Shown piece by piece: positions 26,462-34,841 of a DNA stretch of 64,000 bases. Origin of the DNA: Algoriella xinjiangensis. GTDB lineage: Bacteria > Bacteroidota > Bacteroidia > Flavobacteriales > Weeksellaceae. Each line of letters starts with the position of its first letter. Position 1 is the first letter of the stretch. A program made the translations under genes and the position numbers. The stretch spans positions 62,001-126,000 of the forward strand of contig NZ_FOUZ01000002.1 in NCBI RefSeq assembly GCF_900115015.1, written 5' to 3'. Under the pieces are notes generated by a model. The model ran no database searches. It had not been told where the DNA came from and saw nothing but the letters and a program-made list of their open reading frames with translations.

Positions 26462-26893
26462 ATGAATAAAAGTTTAAAAACAGTGATTTTGTCTTTTTTT
26501 GTTGTTAGTTGTTCTGTAAACAGTAACAATAAATTAAACGACAATAATCGATTAGAAATAATTAGAAATCAAATTACAAGAGGTAATTCTCAAAGCCAAA
26601 TTGTAAATAGTAATGAAACATTAATTGTTGTCAATAATGATACAATAATGAAGAAAACTAAAAAAGAAGATTGGCAAAAAATAGAAACAATGCTTCATAA
26701 AATAGAGTTGTCTAATTTAGAAATGATTGTTGTTGACGAGTCTGCAAAAGCACACCAATATGATGGAGCACCAATAACTACTATCACGGTAAAAGATGGT
26801 ACGAAAAATTATTATTCACCAAGTTATGATACCGGTAAAGCACCAAAAGAAATTCATGATTTAGACGAATTTTTAAGTTCATTATCCAAATAA
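26462..26893 (+). CDS. Small lipoprotein of unknown function
   Basis: A 143-residue protein with a lipoprotein signal (lipobox VVSC, Cys17) and no family that I recognise. The mature part is short and polar, with an Asn-rich stretch (VNSNNKLNDNNRLE) and a C-terminal region with IVVDESAKAHQYDGAPITT. The 3' end overlaps the convergent rhomboid gene by 40 bp, so the last 13 codons are read on both strands. It diverges from the metalloprotease gene with 49 bp between start codons; a functional link is possible but not shown. Confidence 0.7.
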   Translation: MNKSLKTVILSFFVVSCSVNSNNKLNDNNRLEIIRNQITRGNSQSQIVNSNETLIVVNNDTIMKKTKKEDWQKIETMLHKIELSNLEMIVVDESAKAHQYDGAPITTITVKDGTKNYYSPSYDTGKAPKEIHDLDEFLSSLSK

Positions 26894-27630
26894 TTTAGTT
26901 CTTCATCAGTCAAAGAATCTAAATATTCAGACTTTTGACGCTCTTGTTCTAAATAAGTATTCCATAATTGCTCTTCGCGTGGATCATAATAATTTTCTTG
27001 ATCCCATTTTGGAGTATCTTTTTGTGGACCAATTTTTCTGAATAAATAAGCGAAAAAAGCACCCGTTATAAATCCACTTAAATGTCCTTCCCACGAAATT
27101 GAATTATTTCCAACTTCGGATTTTAATTGTGGTAAAATTTCTTGTGGAACCATACCCCAAATCATTCCGCCATATAAAACAATTATAATTAAAGAAACCG
27201 CCATTAAACCACGTTCTTTTCGAATAACACCACTAAAAAATATAAAAGAAGCCAATAAATAAACAATTGTACTTGCACCGATATGGCAACTTACGTGATC
27301 ATCTAAAAAAGGAGGATTTCCGATAATCCAAAGTAAAATTCCAGAAATTATCCATCCAAAGAAAATAACATAATACGCTAATCTATCATATAACAATAAA
27401 GCTAAAAAGCTAAGAAAAGCCAAAGGAAAAGTGTTGCTCAAAATATGTTTCCAACCCGAATGAAAAAGTGGTGAAAAAAGTATTCCTTTCAATCCAACAA
27501 ACGTTCTCGGAATAACACCATAACAACCTTCTGTTTCGTATCCATTTATCTGAAATAGAAAAATAATCCACATCGGAATTAAGAGTAATATTGGAATTAT
27601 AATGGTTTTTTTAGGAAATGGATAATTCAT
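26854..27630 (-). CDS. Rhomboid-family intramembrane serine protease
   Basis: A 258-residue integral membrane protease with about six transmembrane helices and a cytoplasmic C-terminal tail. HSGWKHILSNTFPL in the first loop matches the rhomboid HxxxxHxxxN region. The catalytic Ser120 lies in CHIGAST and His183 in WEGHLSGF, forming the Ser-His dyad. Note GAST in place of the usual GxSG. The frame extends to a TTG at 27657, but the ATG 27630 (MNYPFPKKT) leaves a better signal. The tail has a charged helix (EEQLWNTYLEQERQK). It overlaps the small lipoprotein gene tail to tail. Substrate unknown. Confidence 0.85.
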   Translation of the reverse strand: MNYPFPKKTIIIPILLLIPMWIIFLFQINGYETEGCYGVIPRTFVGLKGILFSPLFHSGWKHILSNTFPLAFLSFLALLLYDRLAYYVIFFGWIISGILLWIIGNPPFLDDHVSCHIGASTIVYLLASFIFFSGVIRKERGLMAVSLIIIVLYGGMIWGMVPQEILPQLKSEVGNNSISWEGHLSGFITGAFFAYLFRKIGPQKDTPKWDQENYYDPREEQLWNTYLEQERQKSEYLDSLTDEELNYLDNELKNSSKS

Positions 27631-27697
27631 AAAATTGATTTGTAAAATCCTTTTCAATCTTTATTCCCTTTCAAAAAATATGACAAATGTGGTTAAA

Positions 27698-28684
27698 TTA
27701 AGTTGTGTAGCGCGCCATAATTTCTTTAGCAAGTAGCTTCCAATCGGTCCATTTTATACCAATTTTGTTGTTCTGAACGGCAATTTTATGTTGATAATCT
27801 AAATGCTTAAGCACTTCTTTGTAGGCTTTTAACAAATTATAACTTGGGTCGTAAATATGTGTAGCTTCAGAATTTGCACCGTTGATTTCGAGTATGACAA
27901 AATTTCCGTTCTGAAAATATTCCAAATTTTTTGCTTTCAAATCGATTCTTCCGTAAAAAAAACCATCAATTTTTTTAGCAATTTCGTCGATTGTTTTTTC
28001 GAGTTGAATCGTTTTTAAATGACTTCCATCCAAAAAAATTGTTCCACGACTATGATTTCCAATTGGTTCGACTAATTTTTGTTCGCCATTTGCTAAAACT
28101 GTAGAAAGTTCGTCTTTATAACGCTCAAACAAATAATCTTTTCGGTAAAATGCACGTAAATTTTGATTGATTAATTCTTTAAAAGTAGATTTTCCATCGC
28201 CAACAAACGCTAAAAATTCTTTTGTTGTAATCGAGATTATTTTTCCATTTTCTTCATTTGGTAATCTCACATAAAAAACACCAAATTCAAATTTAGAATC
28301 AAAGTATTCTTGTAAAATTAAATCGCGGTTATTTTGTTTAATATACGTTTCCCAATCGGTTTCATTTCTGATTAATTCAACACCAATTCCACGTTCGCCA
28401 ATATTTGGTTTTGCAATAAATGGGAATTCAAACGGTATTTTTTGCGTTGTAAATTCTTCAAAAAAAACAGTTTTTGGTTTATACTTTTCCTCAATTTGAT
28501 TAAGCAGATTAATCTTTGGATAGTTCATAAAACCGCCCCATTTAATGCCAGGATTTGCGGCGCAAAAATAAGCTGGCGCTCCAGCTTTTAAAATTTTGTA
28601 AATGTACCAAGGCGTTAATGGTCCATAAAATAACCAAAACGACCAAAATTCATATCGCGTCCATTTAGTTAGTTTCGGATTCAT
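27698..28684 (-). CDS. ATP-grasp domain protein (D-Ala-D-Ala ligase-like)
   Basis: A 328-residue ATP-grasp enzyme, i.e. a carboxylate-amine or related ligase. FPFIAKPNIGERGIGVELI (Lys92 contacts ATP), LILQEYF, the GRIDLKAKNL strand (Arg246) and VILEINGANSEATHIYD (metal ligands Glu266, Asn268) form the ATP and magnesium site. The N-terminal 85 residues lack the standard D-Ala-D-Ala ligase first domain, so peptidoglycan synthesis is not implied. It overlaps the upstream DinB gene by 4 bp (ATGA), a sign of translational coupling. Substrate unknown. Confidence 0.85.
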   Translation of the reverse strand: MNPKLTKWTRYEFWSFWLFYGPLTPWYIYKILKAGAPAYFCAANPGIKWGGFMNYPKINLLNQIEEKYKPKTVFFEEFTTQKIPFEFPFIAKPNIGERGIGVELIRNETDWETYIKQNNRDLILQEYFDSKFEFGVFYVRLPNEENGKIISITTKEFLAFVGDGKSTFKELINQNLRAFYRKDYLFERYKDELSTVLANGEQKLVEPIGNHSRGTIFLDGSHLKTIQLEKTIDEIAKKIDGFFYGRIDLKAKNLEYFQNGNFVILEINGANSEATHIYDPSYNLLKAYKEVLKHLDYQHKIAVQNNKIGIKWTDWKLLAKEIMARYTT

Positions 28685-29178
28685 TTTTCTTGCTTTTGAA
28701 AATGAAGCGTAGACGAAGCTATACCAAAATTTGTAGGAATTTTTACGGTAGGAAAAGTTGTAGTTAAAGCAATTTTAAGAATTGCAAAATGATGAATACT
28801 ATGATCAAAACAATACATTAATTCGCGTTGATTTGTAGATTCTATCAAAAAAGAATCGTTGTAATAATTTTGTTTTAGCTTGATTTTTTTCGTCAAATCT
28901 AATTGCAAAAAATTATCATTTAATTGATTAATAATATTCAAACTTTCAATCACAGAAGTTTCCCATAAATAGTTACGCTTGCGCTCATCATAACAAACAC
29001 AACCATTTTGTTGCGCTTCTATAAAGCAAAAATAAAACTCAATAATATGTCGAAAATGTTGACCAATTGTTCCGTTCGAAATAATTTTCAATTCCTTTTG
29101 ATACATGTCGTCATCAAATTGTAAAAGAATTGATTTTATTTCGTTAAAAGAATGTGCTATGGTTTTTTGAATACTCAT
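28681..29178 (-). CDS. DinB-family putative metal-dependent protein
   Basis: A 165-residue four-helix-bundle protein of the DinB/YfiT superfamily. The His ligands are visible: His41/His44 in IGQHFRHIIEFY and His126/His130 in DHSIHHFAILKI, the pattern for a divalent metal site. Members include thiol-transferases (for example bacillithiol or mycothiol dependent) and proteins of unknown role. Start chosen at ATG 29178 (MSIQKTIAHS): the upstream TTG at 29190 lies in the -7 box. First in a pair with the ATP-grasp gene and divergent from the NRDE gene, with promoters only a few bp apart. Confidence 0.82.
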   Translation of the reverse strand: MSIQKTIAHSFNEIKSILLQFDDDMYQKELKIISNGTIGQHFRHIIEFYFCFIEAQQNGCVCYDERKRNYLWETSVIESLNIINQLNDNFLQLDLTKKIKLKQNYYNDSFLIESTNQRELMYCFDHSIHHFAILKIALTTTFPTVKIPTNFGIASSTLHFQKQEK

Positions 29179-29187
29179 AAATCTATG

Positions 29188-29195
29188 CAAAGATA
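29188..29195 (-). promoter_or_regulatory. -7 box TATCTTTG for the DinB gene
   Basis: A perfect TAnnTTTG box on the minus strand, 9 bp before ATG 29178; it excludes the longer TTG start. Confidence 0.5.
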
Positions 29196-29201
29196 AATTT
29201 T

Positions 29202-29209
29202 TACATTTG
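29202..29209 (+). promoter_or_regulatory. -7 box TACATTTG for the NRDE gene
   Basis: A perfect TAnnTTTG box 19 bp before ATG 29229, back to back with the DinB promoter. Confidence 0.55.
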
Positions 29210-29228
29210 AAGTAAATTGAAAAATGAG

Positions 29229-29879
29229 ATGTGTATAGTCAGTTTTTATAGAAAGAATGATGAATTTGTTTTAACGCACAACAGAGATGAGGAAATAAAT
29301 CGTGATTCTTCGAAAGAAATTATCGAACAAAAACGATTTGATAAAACCTATTTTTCGCCTGTTGATGAGCGCGCAAAAGGAACTTGGATTTTTTATTCGG
29401 AAGATTTTATTGCGTGTATTTTGAATGGTGGAGAAGAAAAACCAACACATTTTAAAGCATCTTACAGAGAAAGTAGAGGAATTATTTTATTAGATTTATT
29501 GAAGTATGATTCTGTAAAAGAATATATTGAGACTGAAAATTTGACAGACATTGCACCTTTTACCATTTTTGTGTTTGAAAGAAAAAATAAAAATGCGTAC
29601 CTTTTGTATTGGAACGAAAACGAATTGAAGGTAGATGATGTCTCAAATAAAGAAGTTGTAACGTGGTGTTCGTCGACATTGTATTCGCCTTTGCGTAGAG
29701 CGGAAATTGATGCAATTTTTAAATTAAATAATGATTTAGAAACGACTCAAATTTTTGAGTTACACAATCAATTAAAGATGAATAAAGGTGATATACACGA
29801 TTTTTTAGCAACAACATCAATTTCACAAATTATTGCGAATCATTCAGAAATTGATATGAAATATTGTCAGTTATTTTAG
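29229..29879 (+). CDS. NRDE-family (TANGO2-like) protein
   Basis: A 216-residue protein of the NRDE/TANGO2 family, named after the Asn-Arg-Asp-Glu motif, here THNRDEEINR (18-21). The conserved Cys2 next to the start Met (MCIVSF) and GTWIFYSEDFIACILNGGEE fit. I take ATG 29229 because Cys2 is conserved in the family and because the upstream TTG 29217 would leave almost no leader after the promoter. The family resembles N-terminal-nucleophile hydrolases in fold. Its biochemical role is unsettled (haem trafficking has been proposed for some members). It diverges from the DinB and ATP-grasp pair. Confidence 0.85.
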   Translation: MCIVSFYRKNDEFVLTHNRDEEINRDSSKEIIEQKRFDKTYFSPVDERAKGTWIFYSEDFIACILNGGEEKPTHFKASYRESRGIILLDLLKYDSVKEYIETENLTDIAPFTIFVFERKNKNAYLLYWNENELKVDDVSNKEVVTWCSSTLYSPLRRAEIDAIFKLNNDLETTQIFELHNQLKMNKGDIHDFLATTSISQIIANHSEIDMKYCQLF

Positions 29880-29935
29880 ATTTAGTAGACAATAATTGTA
29901 TATTTTTAGGATTCATTAAATCAATTCGGACAAAG

Positions 29936-29975
29936 GCATAATTTATGCTAGTATAAACCAGAATAATTATATTTG
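29936..29975 (+). promoter_or_regulatory. clpC promoter box with an upstream dyad
   Basis: TATATTTG at 29968-29975 is a perfect -7 box 19 bp before the clpC ATG. The dyad GCATA-ATT-TATGC (29936-29948) covers the expected -33 zone and could be an operator. Confidence 0.5.
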
Positions 29976-29994
29976 TTAAAGACAGCTTAAATAA

Positions 29995-32520
29995 ATGAAC
30001 GATAATTTCTCACAACAAGTAAAGGACGTTATTTCTTATAGTAAGGAAGAAGCGTTGAGATTAGGCCATGACCAGATTGGAACGGAACACCTTCTGTTGG
30101 GAATTATTCGCGACGGTGAAGGGAAAGCAATTTCAGTCTTAGAGGCATTAAATGTAGATTTAGACGAAATGCGTCAAAAAATTGAAAACCTAAATCCTCC
30201 AAAAGAAACAGATGGTAATAATATAAAGAATTTGAGTTTGACAAAACAAGCAGAAAGAGCGTTAAAAACAACGTTTCTAGAAGCAAAATTGTTTAAAAGT
30301 CCAACTGTAAATACAATTCATCTTTTATTGTGTATTCTTCGTAATGAAAACGATCCGATTACAAAATTGATGAATAAACTTGATATTGATTATAATACAG
30401 TAAAAGAGGAATTTAAATTTCAATTCCAAGACGAAGAAATTCAATCGCCGCGTGCAGAGAATCCTTCTTTTGATGGAGGAGATTCTGATAATGATTTTGA
30501 ACGTGCATCAACAAGTAAAACAACTTCAAAAAGTAAAACACCCGTTTTAGATAATTTTGGACGAGATTTAACAGCAGTTGCACAAGAAGGAAAATTAGAT
30601 CCAGTGGTTGGACGCGAAAAAGAAATAGAACGTGTTTCTCAAATTTTATCGCGTCGTAAAAAGAATAATCCATTGTTAATTGGAGAACCAGGAGTTGGTA
30701 AATCTGCAATTGCAGAAGGTTTAGCATTGCGAATTGTACAACGTAAAGTTTCGCGCGTTTTGTTTAATAAACGTGTTGTAACATTAGATTTAGCATCTTT
30801 GGTTGCAGGAACTAAATACCGTGGACAATTTGAAGAGCGTATGAAAGCCATCATGAATGAATTAGAGAAGAATGACGACATTATTCTTTTTATTGATGAG
30901 TTACATACAATTGTTGGAGCAGGAGGAGCTACAGGCTCTTTAGATGCTTCAAACATGTTCAAACCAGCATTAGCTCGTGGCGAATTACAATGTATTGGTG
31001 CAACAACATTAGATGAATATCGTCAATACATCGAGAAAGATGGTGCTTTGGTACGTCGTTTTCAAAATGTGATGGTAGAGCCTACAACACCAGAAGAAAC
31101 ATTACAAATTTTACACAATATAAAAGATAAGTACGAAGCGCATCACAATGTAAATTATACAGACGAGGCGTTACAAGCTTGTGTTAGTTTAACAACACGT
31201 TATATTACAGATCGTTTTTTACCAGATAAAGCAATTGATGCTTTGGATGAAGCAGGTTCTCGTGTACACATTAAGAATATAAAAGTTCCACAAGAAATTT
31301 TAGATCTTGAAGAAAAACTAGAAGAAGTTCGCGAAGAAAAAACGAAAGTTGTAAAATCTCAGAAATACGAAGAAGCAGCTCGTTTACGCGATTCGGAAAA
31401 ACAAATCGAAAGCGATTTAAAACGTGCACAAGCACAATGGATGCAAGAATCTAAAGAAAATCGTGAAACGGTTACAGATGAAAATGTTGCAGAAGTTGTT
31501 TCGTTAATGAGTGGTGTTCCTGTGCATCGTGTTGCAGAAAAAGAAATGAAAAAATTAGCTCAAATGAATGAGTTAATGAAAGGAAAAGTAATTGGTCAAG
31601 ACGAAGCTGTTGCTAAAGTTGTAAAAGCTATTCAACGAAATCGTGCCGGATTAAAAGATCCAAACAAACCAATTGGTTCATTCATTTTCTTAGGAACAAC
31701 AGGTGTTGGTAAAACACAATTGGCAAAAGTATTAGCGAAAGAGATTTTTGATTCTAATGATGCATTAATCAGAATTGATATGTCTGAGTATATGGAGAAA
31801 TTTGCGGTTTCTCGTTTGGTTGGAGCACCTCCGGGCTACGTTGGTTACGAAGAAGGTGGGCAATTAACAGAAGCTGTACGTCGTAAACCATATGCGGTTA
31901 TTTTGCTTGATGAGATAGAAAAAGCGCATCCAGATGTGTTCAATATTTTATTGCAAATTTTAGATGATGGACATGTAACAGATAGTTTAGGACGTAAAGT
32001 TGATTTCCGTAATACGATTATCATTTTAACATCTAACATTGGTACACGTCAATTAAAAGAATTTGGAGATGGTGTTGGTTTTGGAACTTCAGCTAAAAAA
32101 GATACGGCTGACGAACGTGCAAAATCTACAATAGAAACAGCTCTTAAACGTGCATTTGCGCCAGAATTTTTAAATCGTATTGATGATATTGTTTTCTTTA
32201 ATTCATTAACAAAAGAAAATATAATGTCGATTATTGATATTGAATTAGCTAGTTTATTTGAACGATTAACAGCGCTTAATTACCATTTAGAATTAACTAC
32301 AGAAGCAAAAGATTTTATTGCAGATAAAGGTTTTGATAAAGAATATGGTGCTCGTCCACTAAAACGTGCAATCCAAAAATATATCGAAGATCCGATGGCA
32401 GAAGAAATCATTAATGCAGAAATTAGTGAAGGCGATCATTTATTATTAGAATTAAATGAAGCCAAAGATGGTGTTAAAATCTCTGTAAAAGAGAAAACAC
32501 AAGAAGAAAAATCAGAATAA
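29995..32520 (+). CDS. clpC: ClpC-type AAA+ unfoldase
   Basis: An 841-residue HSP100 chaperone that unfolds proteins and feeds them to ClpP. The N-domain (1-145) has two Clp repeats (DQIGTEHLLLGIIRD and TVNTIHLLLCILRN). D1 has Walker A GEPGVGKS (230-237) and Walker B ILFIDELHT. A UVR domain (about 436-471, SQKYEEAARLRDSEKQ) is what makes this ClpC and not ClpA or ClpB. D2 has Walker A GTTGVGKT (567-574), and the VGFG segment near 685 fits the ClpP-docking loop. McsB and CtsR partners are not in the window. Closed by a 13-bp-stem terminator. Confidence 0.95.
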   Translation: MNDNFSQQVKDVISYSKEEALRLGHDQIGTEHLLLGIIRDGEGKAISVLEALNVDLDEMRQKIENLNPPKETDGNNIKNLSLTKQAERALKTTFLEAKLFKSPTVNTIHLLLCILRNENDPITKLMNKLDIDYNTVKEEFKFQFQDEEIQSPRAENPSFDGGDSDNDFERASTSKTTSKSKTPVLDNFGRDLTAVAQEGKLDPVVGREKEIERVSQILSRRKKNNPLLIGEPGVGKSAIAEGLALRIVQRKVSRVLFNKRVVTLDLASLVAGTKYRGQFEERMKAIMNELEKNDDIILFIDELHTIVGAGGATGSLDASNMFKPALARGELQCIGATTLDEYRQYIEKDGALVRRFQNVMVEPTTPEETLQILHNIKDKYEAHHNVNYTDEALQACVSLTTRYITDRFLPDKAIDALDEAGSRVHIKNIKVPQEILDLEEKLEEVREEKTKVVKSQKYEEAARLRDSEKQIESDLKRAQAQWMQESKENRETVTDENVAEVVSLMSGVPVHRVAEKEMKKLAQMNELMKGKVIGQDEAVAKVVKAIQRNRAGLKDPNKPIGSFIFLGTTGVGKTQLAKVLAKEIFDSNDALIRIDMSEYMEKFAVSRLVGAPPGYVGYEEGGQLTEAVRRKPYAVILLDEIEKAHPDVFNILLQILDDGHVTDSLGRKVDFRNTIIILTSNIGTRQLKEFGDGVGFGTSAKKDTADERAKSTIETALKRAFAPEFLNRIDDIVFFNSLTKENIMSIIDIELASLFERLTALNYHLELTTEAKDFIADKGFDKEYGARPLKRAIQKYIEDPMAEEIINAEISEGDHLLLELNEAKDGVKISVKEKTQEEKSE

Positions 32521-32544
32521 TAACTTGCTAAGTTTTTAGCTAAG

Positions 32545-32578
32545 AAAGCCTTAAATATTTTATTTGAGGCTTTTTTTT
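32545..32578 (+). terminator. clpC terminator
   Basis: 13-bp stem AAAGCCTTAAATA / TATTTGAGGCTTT with one G-T pair and a TTT loop, then a T run. Confidence 0.88.
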
Positions 32579-32597
32579 ATTTCGAATAGTTTTGCAG

Positions 32598-32605
32598 TAC
32601 ATTTG
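32598..32605 (+). promoter_or_regulatory. -7 box TACATTTG for rnpB
   Basis: A perfect TAnnTTTG box placed so that transcription would begin at about the first base of the P1 helix (32609-32611). Confidence 0.7.
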
Positions 32606-32608
32606 TGC

Positions 32609-32914
32609 AAGCAAGCCACTTTGTCGCTGCGAATTTATTCGGAGAGGAAAGTCCGGACACCAGAGAGTAAGCATAGCGGGTAATGCCCGTCACTTCTTCG
32701 GAAGGAGGACAAGTGCAACAGAAAGTATGTACAGTTCGGCTGTAGTGAAACCAGGTAAACTCTATGCGGTGCAATGCCATGTATACCAGCAGTTAAGGGC
32801 TACTCGTCCGTTGCTGGGGGGTAGGCAGATGGAGACCTTGGGTAACTAAGGTCCTAGATAAATGACAAAGCATTACTTTTGTAATGACAGAATCCGGCTT
32901 ATCGGCTTGCTTTT
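32609..32914 (+). ncRNA. rnpB: RNase P RNA (class A)
   Basis: The catalytic RNA that removes 5' leaders from tRNA precursors. All hallmark blocks are present in order: GAGGAAAGTCCGGACACC (from 32644), ACAGAAAG (32718-32725), GTGAAACCAGGTAAAC (from about 32746), AGATAAATGAC (32856-32866) and ACAGAATCCGGCTTA (32887-32901). The terminal helix P1 is AAGCAAGCC (32609-32617) paired with GGCTTGCTT (32904-32912), and with the following T run it acts as terminator. The 3' end overlaps the convergent LuxR-type gene, so its stop codon (32899-32901) lies within the P1-adjacent sequence. Confidence 0.97.
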
Positions 32915-33678
32915 TTATCTTCAAAATAAAGACTAAGTAACTCAGACGTATTACCGCAATTATTTTTTTTGAGAATATTGCGACGATGCGTATCCACTGT
33001 ATGTTTACTAATTCCTAGCGCTTCGGCAATATCTTGACTTGTAAAACCTTTGATGAGGTACTCAAAAATATCACTTTCTTTATTGGTTAAAACTATTTTA
33101 TTTTCTTGATTTTCATTCAGAATTCGAACCAAGCGATCACCTAATTTAAAAATATTTAACTTCGGAATTCCACCATTTTTGATGTGTGTAATATCAGACA
33201 AAAAGCAAAATGTTCTTAAAGGATTAAGGTTTTGACTTAATTCTAAATAAAAGTGTTGAACATACAATTGACGGTAATTTCCATCTTTGTGTTTTGCACG
33301 AAAATCGTAACAGTATTTATATTGTAATTTTTCGGATAGAATATTATTTCGATTAAATTCAGTAAACTTTTTCTGAATTTCGAAAACATGTGGAAGATCT
33401 TTTGGATGAGCAATTTTAATAAATAAATCGAGGTCAAATTCGGTCGTCGTATAACCCAAAACATTTTGTACTTGATCAGAAACATATTCAAATTTTCCCA
33501 AAAAAGGATTCACGATATAGATAAAATAATCACCAACAGAAATAATATCGATAATATCTTTTAGTCGAAGATATTTATCATCATTCGTATAATTATCTTG
33601 TGGTTTTTCAGAGTTTTCACTCCATATTTTTTTGATAAGCGAAAGATAATCAATTGTAGGTTTTGATTCGTTTTCCAT
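32899..33678 (-). CDS. PAS-domain LuxR-type transcriptional regulator
   Basis: A 259-residue regulator. A PAS-like sensor domain (about 40-165, YFIYIVNPFLGKFEYVSDQV, VLGYTTTEFDLD) is followed by a C-terminal LuxR/FixJ helix-turn-helix (about 195-252, LTNKESDIFEYLIKGFTSQ, LGISKHTVDTHRRNILKK). No receiver domain and no adjacent kinase are seen, so the signal probably binds directly to the PAS part or through a membrane partner. Such proteins are frequent in Flavobacteriia, in my recollection. The last five codons and stop run antisense through the 3' strand of RNase P RNA helix P1. Confidence 0.88.
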   Translation of the reverse strand: MENESKPTIDYLSLIKKIWSENSEKPQDNYTNDDKYLRLKDIIDIISVGDYFIYIVNPFLGKFEYVSDQVQNVLGYTTTEFDLDLFIKIAHPKDLPHVFEIQKKFTEFNRNNILSEKLQYKYCYDFRAKHKDGNYRQLYVQHFYLELSQNLNPLRTFCFLSDITHIKNGGIPKLNIFKLGDRLVRILNENQENKIVLTNKESDIFEYLIKGFTSQDIAEALGISKHTVDTHRRNILKKNNCGNTSELLSLYFEDKKASR

Positions 33679-33757
33679 TTTTTTAGGTATAAAGAGTAAG
33701 TAGGTTTTTGAATTTTTTATACTGATTAATGAGTATTTTTTATCATAAATATTAAAA

Positions 33758-33771
33758 TTACATTTGTGTAA
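33758..33771 (+). promoter_or_regulatory. Plus-strand -7 box in a dyad, no plus-strand gene behind it
   Basis: TACATTTG (33759-33766) is a perfect box, overlapped by TTACA-TTTG-TGTAA. Downstream there is no protein gene on this strand, only about 75 bp and a terminator (33846-33875), so a short RNA is possible. Confidence 0.3.
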
Positions 33772-33845
33772 AGATATCGATTAAAGATGTTTAACAATTA
33801 ACCTACTAACGTAAACCATATGTAAGTTGTTATTGACTTATTAAC

Positions 33846-33875
33846 AAAAAAGGAGCTTATATAAGCTCCTTTTTT
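33846..33875. terminator. Bidirectional terminator downstream of the transketolase operon
   Basis: Perfect palindrome AAAAAAGGAGCTTAT / ATAAGCTCCTTTTTT, 30 bp, 22 bp after the minus-strand transketolase stop codon. Confidence 0.88.
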
Positions 33876-33896
33876 ATTTCTATATTATTTATTGTC

Positions 33897-34841
33897 TTAT
33901 AATAATGATTTTACTTTTTCGATAACTGCGTTAGAATCGATTTTGTATTTTTTCATTAATTCTGCTGGTGTTCCAGATTCTCCGAATGTATCGTTAACTG
34001 CAACAAAAGCTTGTTTTGTAGGACATTTTTGTGCTAAAACACGTGCAACAGATTCTCCTAAACCTCCTAAGATATTATGTTCTTCTGCTGTAACAATTTT
34101 ACCCGTTTTCTTAACCGAATTGATGATAATTTCTTCGTCTAAAGGCTTAATTGTATGAATATTGATTACTTCACAAGAAATACCTTCTTTCTCTAATTCT
34201 GCAGCTGCAACCAAAGATTCCCAAACCAAATGTCCAGTTGCAACAATTGTTACATCTGTACCTTCGTTCATTAAAATACCTTTACCAATCTCAAATTTTT
34301 GATCAGCTGGTGTAAAAACTGGAACAGCCGGACGACCAAAACGTAAATAAACAGGACCTTCGTATTCGGCAACAGCAATTGTAGCCGCTTTTGTTTGGTT
34401 ATAATCACAAGGATTAATAACAACCATACCAGGTAACATTTTCATCAAACCAATATCTTCTAAAGTTTGGTGTGTTGCACCATCTTCTCCTAATGTTAAA
34501 CCTGCGTGCGATGCTGCAATTTTTACATTTTTGTTAGAATAAGCGATTGATTGACGAATTTGATCGTAAACACGTGCTGTAGAAAACTCTGCAAAAGTTC
34601 CTGTAAAAGGAATTTTACCACCAATTGTTAAACCAGCAGCAATACACATCATATTAGCTTCTGCAATTCCGATTTGGAAAAAACGTTCTGGATTTTCTTT
34701 GATAAATTGATCCATTTTTAATGATCCAATTAAGTCAGCACATAAGGCAACCACATTTGGATTTGTTCTTCCTAATTCAGTTAATCCGTCTCCGAATCCA
34801 CTACGTGTATCTTTTTTTTCTGTGTATGTTAAGTCTATCAT
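33897..34841 (-). CDS. Transketolase, C-terminal subunit
   Basis: A 314-residue protein equal to the pyrimidine-binding and C-terminal domains of transketolase. The catalytic Glu61 sits in [12 protein letters not shown], and [20 protein letters not shown] and [12 protein letters not shown] are typical. With the N-terminal subunit (37075-37920) it should form the thiamine-diphosphate enzyme that moves two-carbon units in the pentose phosphate pathway. Two-subunit transketolases are normal in many bacteria, so this is not a frameshift. Unusual here is the separation by two secreted-protein genes, the second of which overlaps this start by 4 bp. Confidence 0.95.
   Translation of the reverse strand: MIDLTYTEKKDTRSGFGDGLTELGRTNPNVVALCADLIGSLKMDQFIKENPERFFQIGIAEANMMCIAAGLTIGGKIPFTGTFAEFSTARVYDQIRQSIAYSNKNVKIAASHAGLTLGEDGATHQTLEDIGLMKMLPGMVVINPCDYNQTKAATIAVAEYEGPVYLRFGRPAVPVFTPADQKFEIGKGILMNEGTDVTIVATGHLVWESLVAAAELEKEGISCEVINIHTIKPLDEEIIINSVKKTGKIVTAEEHNILGGLGESVARVLAQKCPTKQAFVAVNDTFGESGTPAELMKKYKIDSNAVIEKVKSLL

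Noticed and set aside
32592-32849. Open frame of 85 codons in the RNase P RNA region
   Set aside because: It lies inside rnpB, whose conserved blocks explain the sequence; the frame is accidental.
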